Origin: Pycnopodia helianthoides
Lineage: Eukaryota; Echinodermata; Asteroidea; Forcipulatida; Asteriidae
Assembly: GCA_032158295.1 (NCBI GenBank)
Contig: CM063248.1
Location: forward strand, 18,834,787 to 18,898,786
Reading direction: 5' to 3'
DNA length: 64,000 bases
The number at the start of each line of letters is the position of its first letter. Positions within the stretch are counted from its first letter, which is position 1. A program made the translations under genes and the position numbers. Under the pieces are notes generated by a model. The model saw only the letters and a program-made list of their open reading frames with translations. It had not been told where the DNA came from and did no database searches. Positions 54,336 through 64,000 of this stretch are shown here, one piece after another.

Positions 54336-56627
54336 TTGTAAAAGAAAATACATTGAAATCCTTTTCCAAATTTCCTTATCAGTTAAACAAAATGGACAAT
54401 AAAAAAAAAAGGAGAGAGACCTTCCTTTTCTTTATAATATTGGCCCCAGACCAGACATGATTGACATTCCTTTCGTCAGTGGAATGTCATCTTAATCCGT
54501 TACGATTTGTTGTGCATTATTTTCAATCCCCTACAATTTGCTGTACATTTTGCTTTGTACACCACTCCACTGTGGTTTGTCGACATCTGCTCCTTTTACA
54601 GGTCGGTTCATAGTTCTGATTGGGATCGGTAGAATCTAGAATCTAGAAGCGGTTAAACGGAAGACACAAAGTTTCATTTAACCATTTCGGGAAAACAAGC
54701 GCAGATGCAGAACGCTAATTACATTTCTGGTAATGAAACCAATGATGCCTCAACTAAAGAGGAATCTCATATGTGGAGGCGATCGCTTTGAACCTGAGAC
54801 ACTGTCTGTAAACCCTTCTCTAATTGGTTCTGGGTTAATTCTACACGCACTCTCTATATCCTAGTTTGTGAAATGTCTCACCCAAGTCACCAATCGAGTA
54901 TGGTAAAGCGTTGTGCTAAACCAGTTCGGGATTTTTGACAAGTTTTCCTGTACCCCAAAATTGTGTGTTTTTGGGAGAAATTGTTCTCGAATTAAATCCC
55001 TGATGTTTGGCACCGGGATAGACAGTTCTCCTTGGAGAAGTTTTTGCATCGACGCCCTCTTTGTCCACCTGAACTCAGCGGCCCATGAGCCACAGCCGAT
55101 TATCGGCCATCGCATGCTGGAATCTCGCACTTAACCTCGGTGCTGAGAACAATGGGAAACAATCGTCATTCAAAAGTGCAAGGGTCTGGAATTGCGGGAT
55201 TGCGCAATGATCCCCAGGAAAGAGTGAGTTTGACTGTTGATTCCAGCGCCATTTGTCCCTGTCTGTTCTGGGTCAAGGAAGCATGACAATCCCGAGTGCA
55301 GAATGTTCTCTCCCTGTTATCCTGCTACCCGCTACACACGCATGGACACTTTATATCTGTGTTCACATTCCTCTCGTTTGGGTGTCCTTGAAAGCTCGTA
55401 CACGTTTATACGCCATTCGGCTTTGAAGTGGTTTGTTAAGGCCGGGATCCAAACCGAGATATTTGGTGTTAACAACAGAACTTGAGTATGACGCCTTGGA
55501 CAGCTCAGCAACGATGCTCCTGCACAGGCGTAAACTGACCAAATGCTTTTCAAATTTCAATGTTTCAGACTAGTTAATCTGAAACTGTCCTGATTGCTAT
55601 AAAGTTTCAAGCCCAGGAGCCCTTTTCCTATGCTACTCGAGAGCCTTTCTCCGGTCTCGTGCTGGAAGCCCAAAGCCGGCGAGTTGGGGAACCTAGCCTG
55701 TCCAAACTGAACTAGCCAATGACAGTTTGCTCCAATGGCCTCCTGACAAATGGTTTCATGAATATGCTAAGTTAGAGAGATGATATGGTGGAGACTGGTC
55801 ACCATATGCGAAGGATTGGGACGGACATATATGGGACAGTTGCAACATGTACTTCCTCGCCACAATGCCATCAATTTTTTTAACTGCTACAATGTAAATC
55901 ACATCAGTGCTGTAGTTACCCTTAAAACCGTCTCTGTCTATATTATGACAGAAATTGATATTCCAATGCATCGTGTTTCCAGTAAACACCATCACAAATC
56001 CATCATGTCTATAATTTGTTGGTGATGAAGTCATGAGTTAAAGTAAAGTGGCCTGCACATGTGAGATATGCACTCCTGCCATCCTCGCCTGGTTGTCATT
56101 ATGGGAACAAAACCATATGGCAAATAAAGCACCAGTGCTAATACGCATACAGTATCTCTACTTATTATTCAGGCCGATAAGGGCCGACCCCCGCCCTCCC
56201 CCCCCCCCAGAAATGTCGCAAATTTAGTGTTTCCTGTGTGGTGAAGCCGGCAAAGATGTCCATTTTGTCGTCGGTGTAATTGCAGGGGATATGACTGGAA
56301 ACAGGACAATTATGTACCAAATTGGTAGACATGCATTGACGTAGAAACTGCTCATTATGTGTTCAGTGACATCTGGCTTTTGCGTTGTTCCCGGACCCGA
56401 CTGCAAACCTGCACACTTTAAACAACCAGACCATATTATTTTGCACTGGTGTGTTATTGCGCAATGTGTTGAACAAAGTGTGACCTGGAACGACACGGCC
56501 ATGAGGTGGTGGCGCTGTTGAAGTGTAGAGCCCAGAGCTGTGTGTTGAGAGAGTCGGACACGGAGGGACCAGTTTCTCTTTGGTCACGTGGTTGCTGGAT
56601 GCCATCTTTGTATGGGCGACACAAAAG

Positions 56628-56960
56628 CGTAGCACGGTAGGTGCATGCCTGTGCACGTTGCAGTCCTTCTGATTTGAGGGCGTGCGATCGCACCCGCACG
56701 CCATCGCACGCCTAAAAGCTTCCCCAGGAGTGCAAAATCACACGCCTAGAAAAATCCAGGTGTGCTTTTTTTCCCACACGCTTGGATTTTCAAATCAGAA
56801 GGACTGATGTTGCACAATGGAATTTCCGGGTGGACATTCACGTCAGCCGTCCGACTTACAGCAGAAAATTGAGGGTGCTCCGAAGTTGTTTTCCGGGAGT
56901 TAAAAACTGTCCACTGTAGGCAAGTTTAGAAAAATGTGCCATGTGTACAGGTGATCCGAT
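56628..56960. repeat. Nested repeats: CAGTCCTTCTGATTTGA element inside another repeat
   Basis: The outer repeat is GCACGGTAGGTGCATGCCTG...ATTTCCGGGTGGACATTCAC. Inside it, about 56660-56807, lies an element with the inverted ends CAGTCCTTCTGATTTGA and TCAAATCAGAAGGACTG. The flanking ACGTTG and ATGTTG (5 of 6) are a possible target duplication. Confidence 0.75.
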
Positions 56961-57571
56961 GTATAATGGTCAATAAGTTTGTACTGTAGGAGGGAGGGTC
57001 TACTCAAATACAAAAACCAATCTCTGCACAGCAGGGCCACCACGAGGCTGTTTGCCTCAGAATGTTAGCACCCAATGTCTGCTTCATTGAGCTCAGAGTA
57101 AAACACAGGCTCGCTGCAAAGATTTTTTGTTGAAGAAAACATGTTCATTTTTTAAAGCATTTTTTTTTTTATATGTTTACTATTTCTGGGCTAAAAAGCA
57201 AACACGACAAAGTTGATTAATTATTAATGTGATTTTGATGGAGAATGGGTCAATTTGTTTAGCGGTTTTATCTGTTATTTTTTATTTAAATACTAAAAAA
57301 GCAAACATGACAAGGTTATAAAGAAATAATAATTCAAAAATATTGTGATCTTTTTTCTCTCAAGTATTTATCTGAAGAACTGGATTAAAAAAAACCTAAC
57401 ACTTCCAAATGTTGCAAATGCTTGTCTAGTTTTGGTTTAGCACTGTCACCCTGGCCGTTCGCTAAGGACAGCTGTTTTTGTAGCAAAGCGTATTTGTAGC
57501 TTGACCATCTGGTAGTTCACAACAGCTTGTCGTGGCAGTGATATCACAACATGCTCAACCCTTCTATGAAC

Positions 57572-57745
57572 CAGGGCTCAATTTCATAGAGCTGTTTGAG
57601 CCCACAAAGCAGTGGAGCGCAACAAAATCATGCTTACCAGGATAAGGGTACCAGCCAAATTAGCATGTAAGATGTACAATCTGTGACTGGTATCCTGCTT
57701 ATTTTTGCTAAGCAGAAAATGTTTAAGCAATATTTTCTGGTTTTT
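57572..57745. mobile_element. GGGCCCAATTTC-ended MITE, right end missing
   Basis: CAGGGCTCAATTTCATAGAG, then ACCAGGATAAGGGTACCAGC and the family interior; no right terminal repeat is present. Confidence 0.7.
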
Positions 57746-58479
57746 AGAACTGAGTAAATGGCACCTCCTGAAAGTCATGATTTATAGACCTTCATCGTGC
57801 TGCCACCATGTAGGTCACGTTCCCTGTGTCCAGTAACCAGTAATGGATGCTAACATTCATTGTGCAAAAAGAAACCAGACTATTTTGCCTTCCAGCCTCG
57901 GTTTGATTACATTGAGTTAAATGGGAGAAAAATCAAGATGGCCGCTCCACGATAAAGGTCCAATTAATAAAACGTCATGGAGTGTATAATTTGTTTGTAC
58001 ACAAAATCTAGTTTCCGATGCAAAATCACATTTTTTTTTTAAAGGGGCTCACACACCACAAAAACCACCTGTATGGCACAGCCCCTTTAATAATACATGG
58101 ATGAATTAGTTTTGCATAATTCAGTCACTGGTGCTGAAAGTCATCCACCACGTGTGCTCTGTGCTCTGTACAGGTATTAATGAGTACACTTTGCAGTGAG
58201 CCACACACACACATGTAAATGGGGACGCCCACTGCACATGGTACTTGGAGAGATTGGTAGATCCAGACTCGTTGCATTATCACACGAGGGGCCTTGTAAC
58301 ATATCAGACACAACAGACGCACACACCAAATTGCAATCTACAATTAGATCGTGTCTTGTGTTCTCATGGGAAATTTGAAGTTTAATAACTACCGCTGCTT
58401 TCTGAAATGCCGGTTGTGAGACGGCTCTTGATTTCCATTGGTTCAGATGTTGTTTTCACTCCGAAAGTGGCTCGTTTTT

Positions 58480-59199
58480 TAACTCGGAGGTAAGCGCATG
58501 TGTGCTGCCTACAGGTGGTCCAGGTTTTTCCGAACTCTGGAAAGTCTCGTGACAAAATTCAGAGTCTGATTCTTTTGTCGAGGTGGCTGATAATCGGATA
58601 TGGGAGAAGTAACAAAGAACATTCATGTGATAGTTGTGGTTTACACGACTTAAACTGCTGTGAGGACATTGAGATATTTGTTGTAAATGTTTTGAGAGTG
58701 GCAATGCCGGAGAGAAATGCTTTAGGCTGACTTCCGTTCCGCGACCGTGTAAAAAAACGAGAGGAAAAGTTACTCTTCCAGATGGAACACCGGCGTGTTG
58801 TGAAGTTCCTCGTCCACTGAGCATCATCTGTGACATTTAAAAGAATTACCACCGTCGTGGTCCGACTATTTTGGCAGACTGTTCCCCCCAGCGAGGACGA
58901 GCTGGTCACTGAACATGGATGATTCATCGTAGCCGAAGCTAAACCGTGAGCTGCGTAGGCGCATGCAATCTGGCGTGAAACTCAGCGACCACATGCTTTG
59001 TTTTTGAAGTGTTTCGCTTTCCACATTGATTTTTTTGACCAACATGTCGCCGGCGGATCATTTGAGAGGGACACCATTTTTCGCTGCTTCGTGATGACAG
59101 AGAGAGCCCCCTCAAAGAGAATCTCGTCGTGTATTTCGTGAGAGATTTTGCTGTGTGGATGAATGCCCGGCACACTTTGGTATTAACGCCTTTGTGATT
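58480..59199 (+). promoter_or_regulatory. Putative internal LARP1 promoter and 5'UTR
   Basis: This block is relatively rich in CpG, lacks recognised repeats and precedes the candidate first exon at 59200. It contains short out-of-frame ATGs. I see no decisive core promoter element, so the call rests on composition and on the exon it leads to. Confidence 0.35.
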
Positions 59200-59251
59200 A
59201 TGGCGGAACTGCAGACGGTACCGTCTAAAGTGAAGACTGGGGAAGTTGTGG
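59200..59251 (+). CDS. LARP1: Candidate alternative first exon of LARP1 (short isoform)
   Basis: ATG in the context ATTATGGCGG opens MAELQTVPSKVKTGEVV plus one base, directly before a consensus GTGAGT donor (59252). The exit phase (1) equals that of exon 4, so it can splice to the exon at 62428 to give ...GEVVDKKQKWIPLPLD. Such a product would lack both PPKVN motifs and the SWP motif. The preceding ~700 bp is free of the dispersed repeats seen elsewhere. This is an inference from phase and context; no transcript evidence is available. Confidence 0.5.
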
Positions 59252-59570
59252 GTGAGTTTGGAATAAACCAAGTAGGACTGTTTCACCACAACTTCCGGGT
59301 TTTTTTTAAAGTGATTTTTACATTTTTATTTAGTGTGTAAGATGAGAACTTTTGACTCCCATATTGGTGGCAAAACCTTCCGAAAATCTTATGCCCATTT
59401 CACATGCATTTAGCAGCTAATCATGAGGCACTGCAGGGAACCAGTTGCACAAAAGGCGAGGACCTTGTATTTTGGCTGGTACCCTGTACTTGCTAACCAA
59501 GAAGTTATCATTTTGAATATCAATTGATAAACCACAAGGGAAACTTATTTGGAAAATTTGTAACAATATT

Positions 59571-59712
59571 TTGGGGTTGAACGAAGAAAAAATTTACAGA
59601 GCAGGACTTGAACTTGCAGCCTCCGGATTAACGTGCCGGCGCTCTATTTTACCAACTGAGCTATCTAGCCCTATGTTGGCGGTCTCCCTATTTTGTCAAT
59701 ATCTCTGTTTTG
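59571..59712 (-). repeat. SINE family B, reverse copy
   Basis: TTGGGGTTGAACGAAGAAAA at the left and TTGGCGGTCTCCCTATTTTG at the right are the reverse complements of trailer and leader. The core keeps the CCTCCGGATTAACG anticodon-arm region and the D-arm CAACTGAGCTATCTAG. Confidence 0.72.
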
Positions 59713-59985
59713 AATGATCGGCCAAACTATGCCAGCCTGAAACGTGGTATCGTGCGGTGAATGTATCCACTCAGACCACAGTCAACCCTCCTACTGTCTG
59801 ACCATTCAATATCATCCACTGGTTTTGAACGACAGCTATCAATTACGTCAGCCTGAAATGGGACATTATGCAGTGAAAGCGTCTACACAGTGCCCAGTCA
59901 ACCCTGGTACTGGTCTGACCATTCTATATTTTCCACGGTGGTTTTGAGAGATGGATAAAACTATGCCAGCCTGAAATATGAAAAT
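59705..59985. repeat. Imperfect tandem repeat, ~119-bp unit, ~2.3 copies
   Basis: CCAGCCTGAAACGTGGTATC (59729), CAGCCTGAAATGGGACATTA (59849) and CCAGCCTGAAATATG (59966) recur, with CTGACCATTCAATAT and CTGACCATTCTATAT between them. Confidence 0.75.
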
Positions 59986-60005
59986 GGTGTGGTGAATTCA
60001 TTTAA

Positions 60006-60392
60006 AGGAACATTACAGAATTGGTTTTTGCTAACAAAACAGTTGCTGGCAGTGTCAGCACTTTATGTAATCCACCATAATACATAAACTGACAAACCTG
60101 TAGAAGTTTGAGATCGATCGGCCATCTGGGTCACGGGAAAATAGTGAAAAACCGATTACACATTTGCATGAAATCATATAGATTCAACACATGAATAAAA
60201 CGCTCACTGAGCGATAAACTCCAATCGGAAAATTAGTTTATTCATTTCTCCTCAATTATGGCATTTCAGACAGAAATATTTCAAGGGATGTTTTCTACTA
60301 TCATCATCATTAGATCGTGTAAGTTTTATGTAAATCTGTGATCAAAAAGTACATTTTACAAGTTTTTTTCTTACCAATTCTGTAATGTTCCT
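60006..60392 (+). mobile_element. TTAA-flanked MITE, subfamily 1, copy 3
   Basis: Same terminal repeats and same 387-bp length as the 51364 copy, with few differences. TTAA is at 60002-60005 and 60393-60396. Confidence 0.9.
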
Positions 60393-61884
60393 TTAAGTAC
60401 ATACTGTACATACTGTGCACATTGTACTGCCATATACAACCACTGCAGGTAAATGGCTCCAAGCTGTTGTTCAGCTCAATAGAAAATGTTATCAAGATAA
60501 GGGAGGAACGAGGAGCCATTATGGCTCAATGTAGACCAAAGGGGAATCATGTAATGATTGCATCATTGGATTTTTACATGGTAATTTTTCACCTTCAGGG
60601 TCAAACTTTCGTTCAGTATTTTAATTTTTTTTTGCCTTCCAGAGAAGATTCTGCTAGGGTGGGAACGCCAAGTTACTAACCATTTTTGTGCGGTATTTTT
60701 GTTGTTGATTTATTCGTTTTGCTTCGGGAAGAGAGGGGGATGGGGGGTCACGAACAGTTTATGGACATCGCACCATGAATTTCGAACACATTATTTTCTG
60801 TGGTTGTTGTCACTGAACACTGAAGAATACCAGCACTATTGGCATGGTTGGTTGTGAATTGTTCAGCTGCCATTCAGGTGTGCCCACGTGTACGTGTACA
60901 CAGGGGCCACGGCCACCGGCCGTGTATTGTGTTGGCCGTGCCAGCCTGCACAATATGGTGGAGTTGGCGATAAGCCATGCATGTACTGAGTGACAGTATA
61001 TACTATGTGGATTAGCAGGAGTCAGAATTTATAAATAGAGTAACTATTAATAGCAGATGACACCTATTGAGTGGAAATTCAACATTTTGTGCAATTTAGC
61101 TCTTGTGCGGTCCTCAGAGTTGCATTGTTGACTGCAAGTATTGCATACGGGCGATCTTACGTTGATGAACATGTGAAAATAGAATGAGCTGTTGTGAGCT
61201 GTTGCAATCTGCTTACTAACCAAAAGAACCTATGGTATAACATGCAGACAAGAAATAGTTTGTGGCCTGCCGCTTTGACCCCAGCAGAGTTTGTGAAAGG
61301 TTAAAACCTTTGTATATAAACATGATAAAGATTGCTTGCATACAATTATGAATTAAAGTCTTTTGACAACAAAATTAGTCAGCCTGACAAAACAGTTTTT
61401 TTTGTATGTTTAGTCACGGACTTTGCCAGGATGTTTGTTTGCAAATCTTCTGCCGTTAAAGGGAAAGTACATGATTGTCTTTTTTTAAAGGATAATTGAA
61501 ATCCCGTTATGTAAATCCCAGGCAAAGTGCCCCCACTGTTCTCCTGTCCCTCGGCCCCCCGTCCCCCACTCACTACCCCACTACCCCCAATTCCCCCACT
61601 CATTGGTGTCAATCAGTTTAGATTTATTTGTTTAGGATTCTTGTCCCTCTTAAGATTTGGTTAATTGGCTTTCGCTGTCACAGCGGTTCGGTTCACTTCT
61701 TGAATCCCGGCCATTATAAAATGAGTTTGTCTTGTCATCTGATTGCGATAGTTGTTCTTGCCTTTTCTGTCACTGTTCCACTACATCATTGGCAACAAAC
61801 AGTGACAAAATATTACTTTCTTAAGTATGTTGCCTGTTAGTTAAAATCTTGGTAGAATGAATAATAATGATATTAGTTATCAAA

Positions 61885-62125
61885 CAAGCATGAGTGGAAT
61901 GCGGGAAATATAGTGCTTTTGTGTCCAATATTTCCCCGTCAACAAGTGCGGTGTGGTAATAATTTGATCTTCAAGTAAGCTTAACGCGCAGATTAATGCA
62001 ATTTGTGGTGTTGAAACAGCTGTAACCTTTTGGGTATTCTTAGCTTACAATGGCGTAATATACGGAGTCAGATACGGGTCGTGTGATATAGGTTTATAAC
62101 ACACAAATCAGAATTGAGGATTCAA
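61885..62125. repeat. Reverse-orientation relative of the 1345-1665 repeat
   Basis: GAGTGGAATGCGGGAAATAT, GCGCAGATTAATGCAATTTG, GTGTGATATAGGTTTATAAC and CAAATCAGAATTGAGGAT are diverged reverse complements of text in 1345-1665. Confidence 0.6.
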
Positions 62126-62427
62126 GTTTGAACGATTGAACCCTGATTATGGTGGTTTACATGCCTGATTCCATGTAAAGCACGATCAGTTTACTTGAAG
62201 CAGTCCTCAGTCCAACACCATTCACTAACTCAATACCCAAACTGTTGGACTCTGATTATGGTGGTATGCCTGATCCATGTAAAGCATAATCAGTTTACTT
62301 GAGCAGTCATCAGTCCAACAGAACCAAATGAAAACATGCAGTTGGATTTTGATGGATTGGGGGGTGAAGATAATCAGAAGCGTAGCTTTAGAGTCAAGTT
62401 TCAATGTCATTTTTTGCTCTTTTTCAG

Positions 62428-62666
62428 ATAAGAAGCAGAAGTGGATTCCACTACCACTGGACCCCCCTGAGCCCCGAGGAAAGGGGCGGGACAGAGAGCC
62501 GCGCCACCCCCCGGCCCGTACCAACCGAGACAAGGAGACTAACAGCCGAGAAACGCCGCCGCCCCACCCCCGCATCATCGGGAGCGACGGGAGACGCGAG
62601 AGAAACGGGAACCCAAGGAAGCCTCGGACACTGCTCGGGTACCGGCCAAAGAGGGAACCAGCAAGG
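62428..62666 (+). CDS. LARP1: LARP1 exon 5 (KWIPL motif), likely internal frame slip
   Basis: The entry G|AT gives DKKQKWIPLPLDPPEPRG, then REPRHPPARTNRDKETNSRE. It matches vertebrate LARP1 KHKWVPLQID...RPPEPRHIPANRGE. After about 62538 the entry frame becomes Gly/Arg/Pro-rich without family character. The frame shifted by one base instead reads HHRERRETREKREPKEASD, then TARVPAKEGTSK, which is charged like the neighbouring exons. One missing A in a GAAAC run near 62546 would join them. The donor is GTAAGC (62667). The La motif and DM15 repeats lie beyond the window. Confidence 0.78.
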
Positions 62667-63254
62667 GTAAGCCACAGCCCATGACGATGGGATGGGTACA
62701 TCCATTGTGTTTGGACGAGCGCTGAATGAATTAAGACAGGCTGGAATTCATCTTTATGAGGGCAAGGCATTTTCATTTGCAAAGGCCTTCATTTGAAATC
62801 TGTGAATGTCAACATGAGAGCTGCACTTGCATCTTGCAATCAGGGAAATTTGTACACATGCTCAATTCATCTTGAGAGCGCAAGGCCATTTTGATTTTGC
62901 AAAGGGCACTTCCACTGGAAAATTTTAAAGTCTATGGGAAACTTTGAAGGGGCACCAAGGCCAAGCCAGGGCAATGGAGCCATGGTCTCTGTGTCCTCAT
63001 GTAGCTCCAGGCCTGAATAGGTATCTTAGTGTGTTTTGTATGTGCATGTTTTTGCTGAAGACTCTGCTAGTCTCAAATATATTTAAATGTTGGGATCCGT
63101 TAAAGAGGGGCGCCGAGGTCAGATTCAATTTTACGATGCGCTCGTTTTCCATTAGATAGAGTCCTAATGCGAGTGGGGAAAAGAATTACGAGTCTCTAAA
63201 CCTCACCTTAAAATGGTGCACAGGCCTTGCGCTTAAGCTTTTTGTGAAGCAGCC

Positions 63255-63581
63255 CACCGGGCCAGTAAACTGTGCATTTTACTTGCCCCCAGGAAGTTTT
63301 AGTAGCCCAGATATAGACAGGAATTGCCATATAAATGTAATGACATTCTGATGTGTTAATGATTAATGATCAAATGAAGTTATTTTCACACACTCAATAA
63401 CGATTAACACATTTTATACATTAGTTATTTACATTTGAAAAGGAAGAATTTAGTATTTGAAAACAAGTAGGTTGCACAGTTTTTAGTAGCCCTCAGGGCA
63501 AGTTGAGAAGTGGTGTTTACTAGCCCATAGCATTTTTTACTAGACAATGTACGTCGGGCTAGTGTTAAGGGCGAGCCCTGG
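63255..63581. mobile_element. CAGGG-ended MITE, diverged copy
   Basis: GGGCCAGTAAACTGTGCATT near the left and GGGCGAGCCCTG at the right resemble the 10846 family. No clear target duplication is visible. Confidence 0.5.
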
Positions 63582-63915
63582 TGCAAATTGCCATTGTATT
63601 CGATAACCTTCCAGTGCGAAATTTGCCAACATCCTGAAACGTCCAATGACGTCACTTTGGTCTACTTGGGTCTGGACATTTTTTTTTACGGGGAATATTT
63701 GGTTAATTTATGACTTACATGTATGATGTTTACTTGATCAAAACGACCGTGAATTTGACCTTATGACTGACGAAAAAAATTCCTCCTTGGAATGTAAACA
63801 TGGTAAAGACCCATTCGTTGTTGAAATCCAATGACTTCATGTTTCTGAAAAAGTCATGAATGAACCCAAATTCCCTCTTTAAAAAAATGGAGCCTTTCTT
63901 TAAGGTGATCCTTAA

Positions 63916-64000
63916 AGGCCCCTGTACACTTTTGGTAAGATCGAAAAACACAAATGTTCAGAGATTCACACGTAACTTACATGATTTAAAGTAAGTAATG
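63916..64000. mobile_element. TTAA-flanked MITE, subfamily 2, cut by window end
   Basis: TTAA (63912-63915), then AGGCCCCTGTACACTTTTGG and the same following text as the copies at 21058 and 47721. Only the first 85 bp are in the window. Confidence 0.75.

Larger units (their letters stand above)
54145..62427 (+). other. LARP1 8.3 kb intron spanning the alternative first exon
   Basis: It contains a 16-bp minisatellite (54205), a repeat-free stretch (54340-56560), a nested repeat (56600-56960), a partial hAT-like element (57572) and the putative internal promoter. It then carries a reverse tRNA-derived SINE (59571), a 119-bp tandem repeat (59705), a TTAA MITE (60006) and the copy inverted relative to 1345-1665. 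Positions 60400-61870 contain no recognised feature beyond low-complexity C-rich sequence near 61535-61600. Confidence 0.6.

Noticed and set aside
62225..62782. 185-codon minus-strand open frame
   Set aside because: Antisense of LARP1 exon 5 plus intron; low-complexity Arg/Ser/Gly composition.

Overview
This is a piece of an animal nuclear genome. It holds two intron-rich protein genes on the + strand, separated by introns and intergenic DNA packed with short dispersed repeats. Exons are short, all follow GT-AG rules, and make up only about 6% of the window. No bacterial, organellar or viral gene organisation is visible. The protein matches (ATP8A, LARP1), tRNA-derived SINEs with (ATT)n or A-rich tails, and many small inverted-repeat elements suggest a marine invertebrate. 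An echinoderm-like deuterostome is my best guess, but that is inference.

Layout. Positions 1-29928 hold the last 25 exons of a P4-type ATPase of the ATP8A class (phosphatidylserine flippase). They run from the middle of the actuator-side region to the stop codon and encode about 896 residues; the first ~260 residues lie upstream. The P-domain DKTGT, TGDKQET and GYAF(S) motifs and the TM4 PISL motif are all visible. Two exons, at 11773-11928 and 13343-13630, carry single-base length errors (one extra base, and seven missing bases) that break the frame. Every other exon of this gene is clean. Positions 29929 to ~36550 are intergenic. From ~36550 to the window end is the 5' half of a LARP1 gene (La-related protein 1, the regulator of TOP mRNAs). 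Its first coding exon is 37621-38358, followed by a 12.3 kb intron and exons at 50614, 52215, 53868 and 62428. The La module and DM15 repeats lie beyond the window. A separate candidate first exon (59200-59251) has the exact splice phase to join the 62428 exon, predicting a short LARP1 isoform.

Repeats. The non-coding DNA contains at least three tRNA-derived SINE families. It also has a set of TTAA-flanked MITEs (piggyBac-like ends) in three subfamilies, several CAGG/CAGGG-ended MITE families with visible target duplications, and near-perfect palindromic elements. There are also a foldback element with ~127-bp arms and five minisatellites (16, 17, 50, 63 and ~119 bp units). Several elements are nested, so insertion order and target sites can be read directly.

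The two genes are not known to work together. ATP8A acts in late secretory and endosomal membranes, and LARP1 in cytoplasmic mRNA translation control. I found no new enzymatic or defence system. The most unusual content is the transposon archaeology, the predicted second LARP1 promoter, and the clustered frame breaks in ATP8A.
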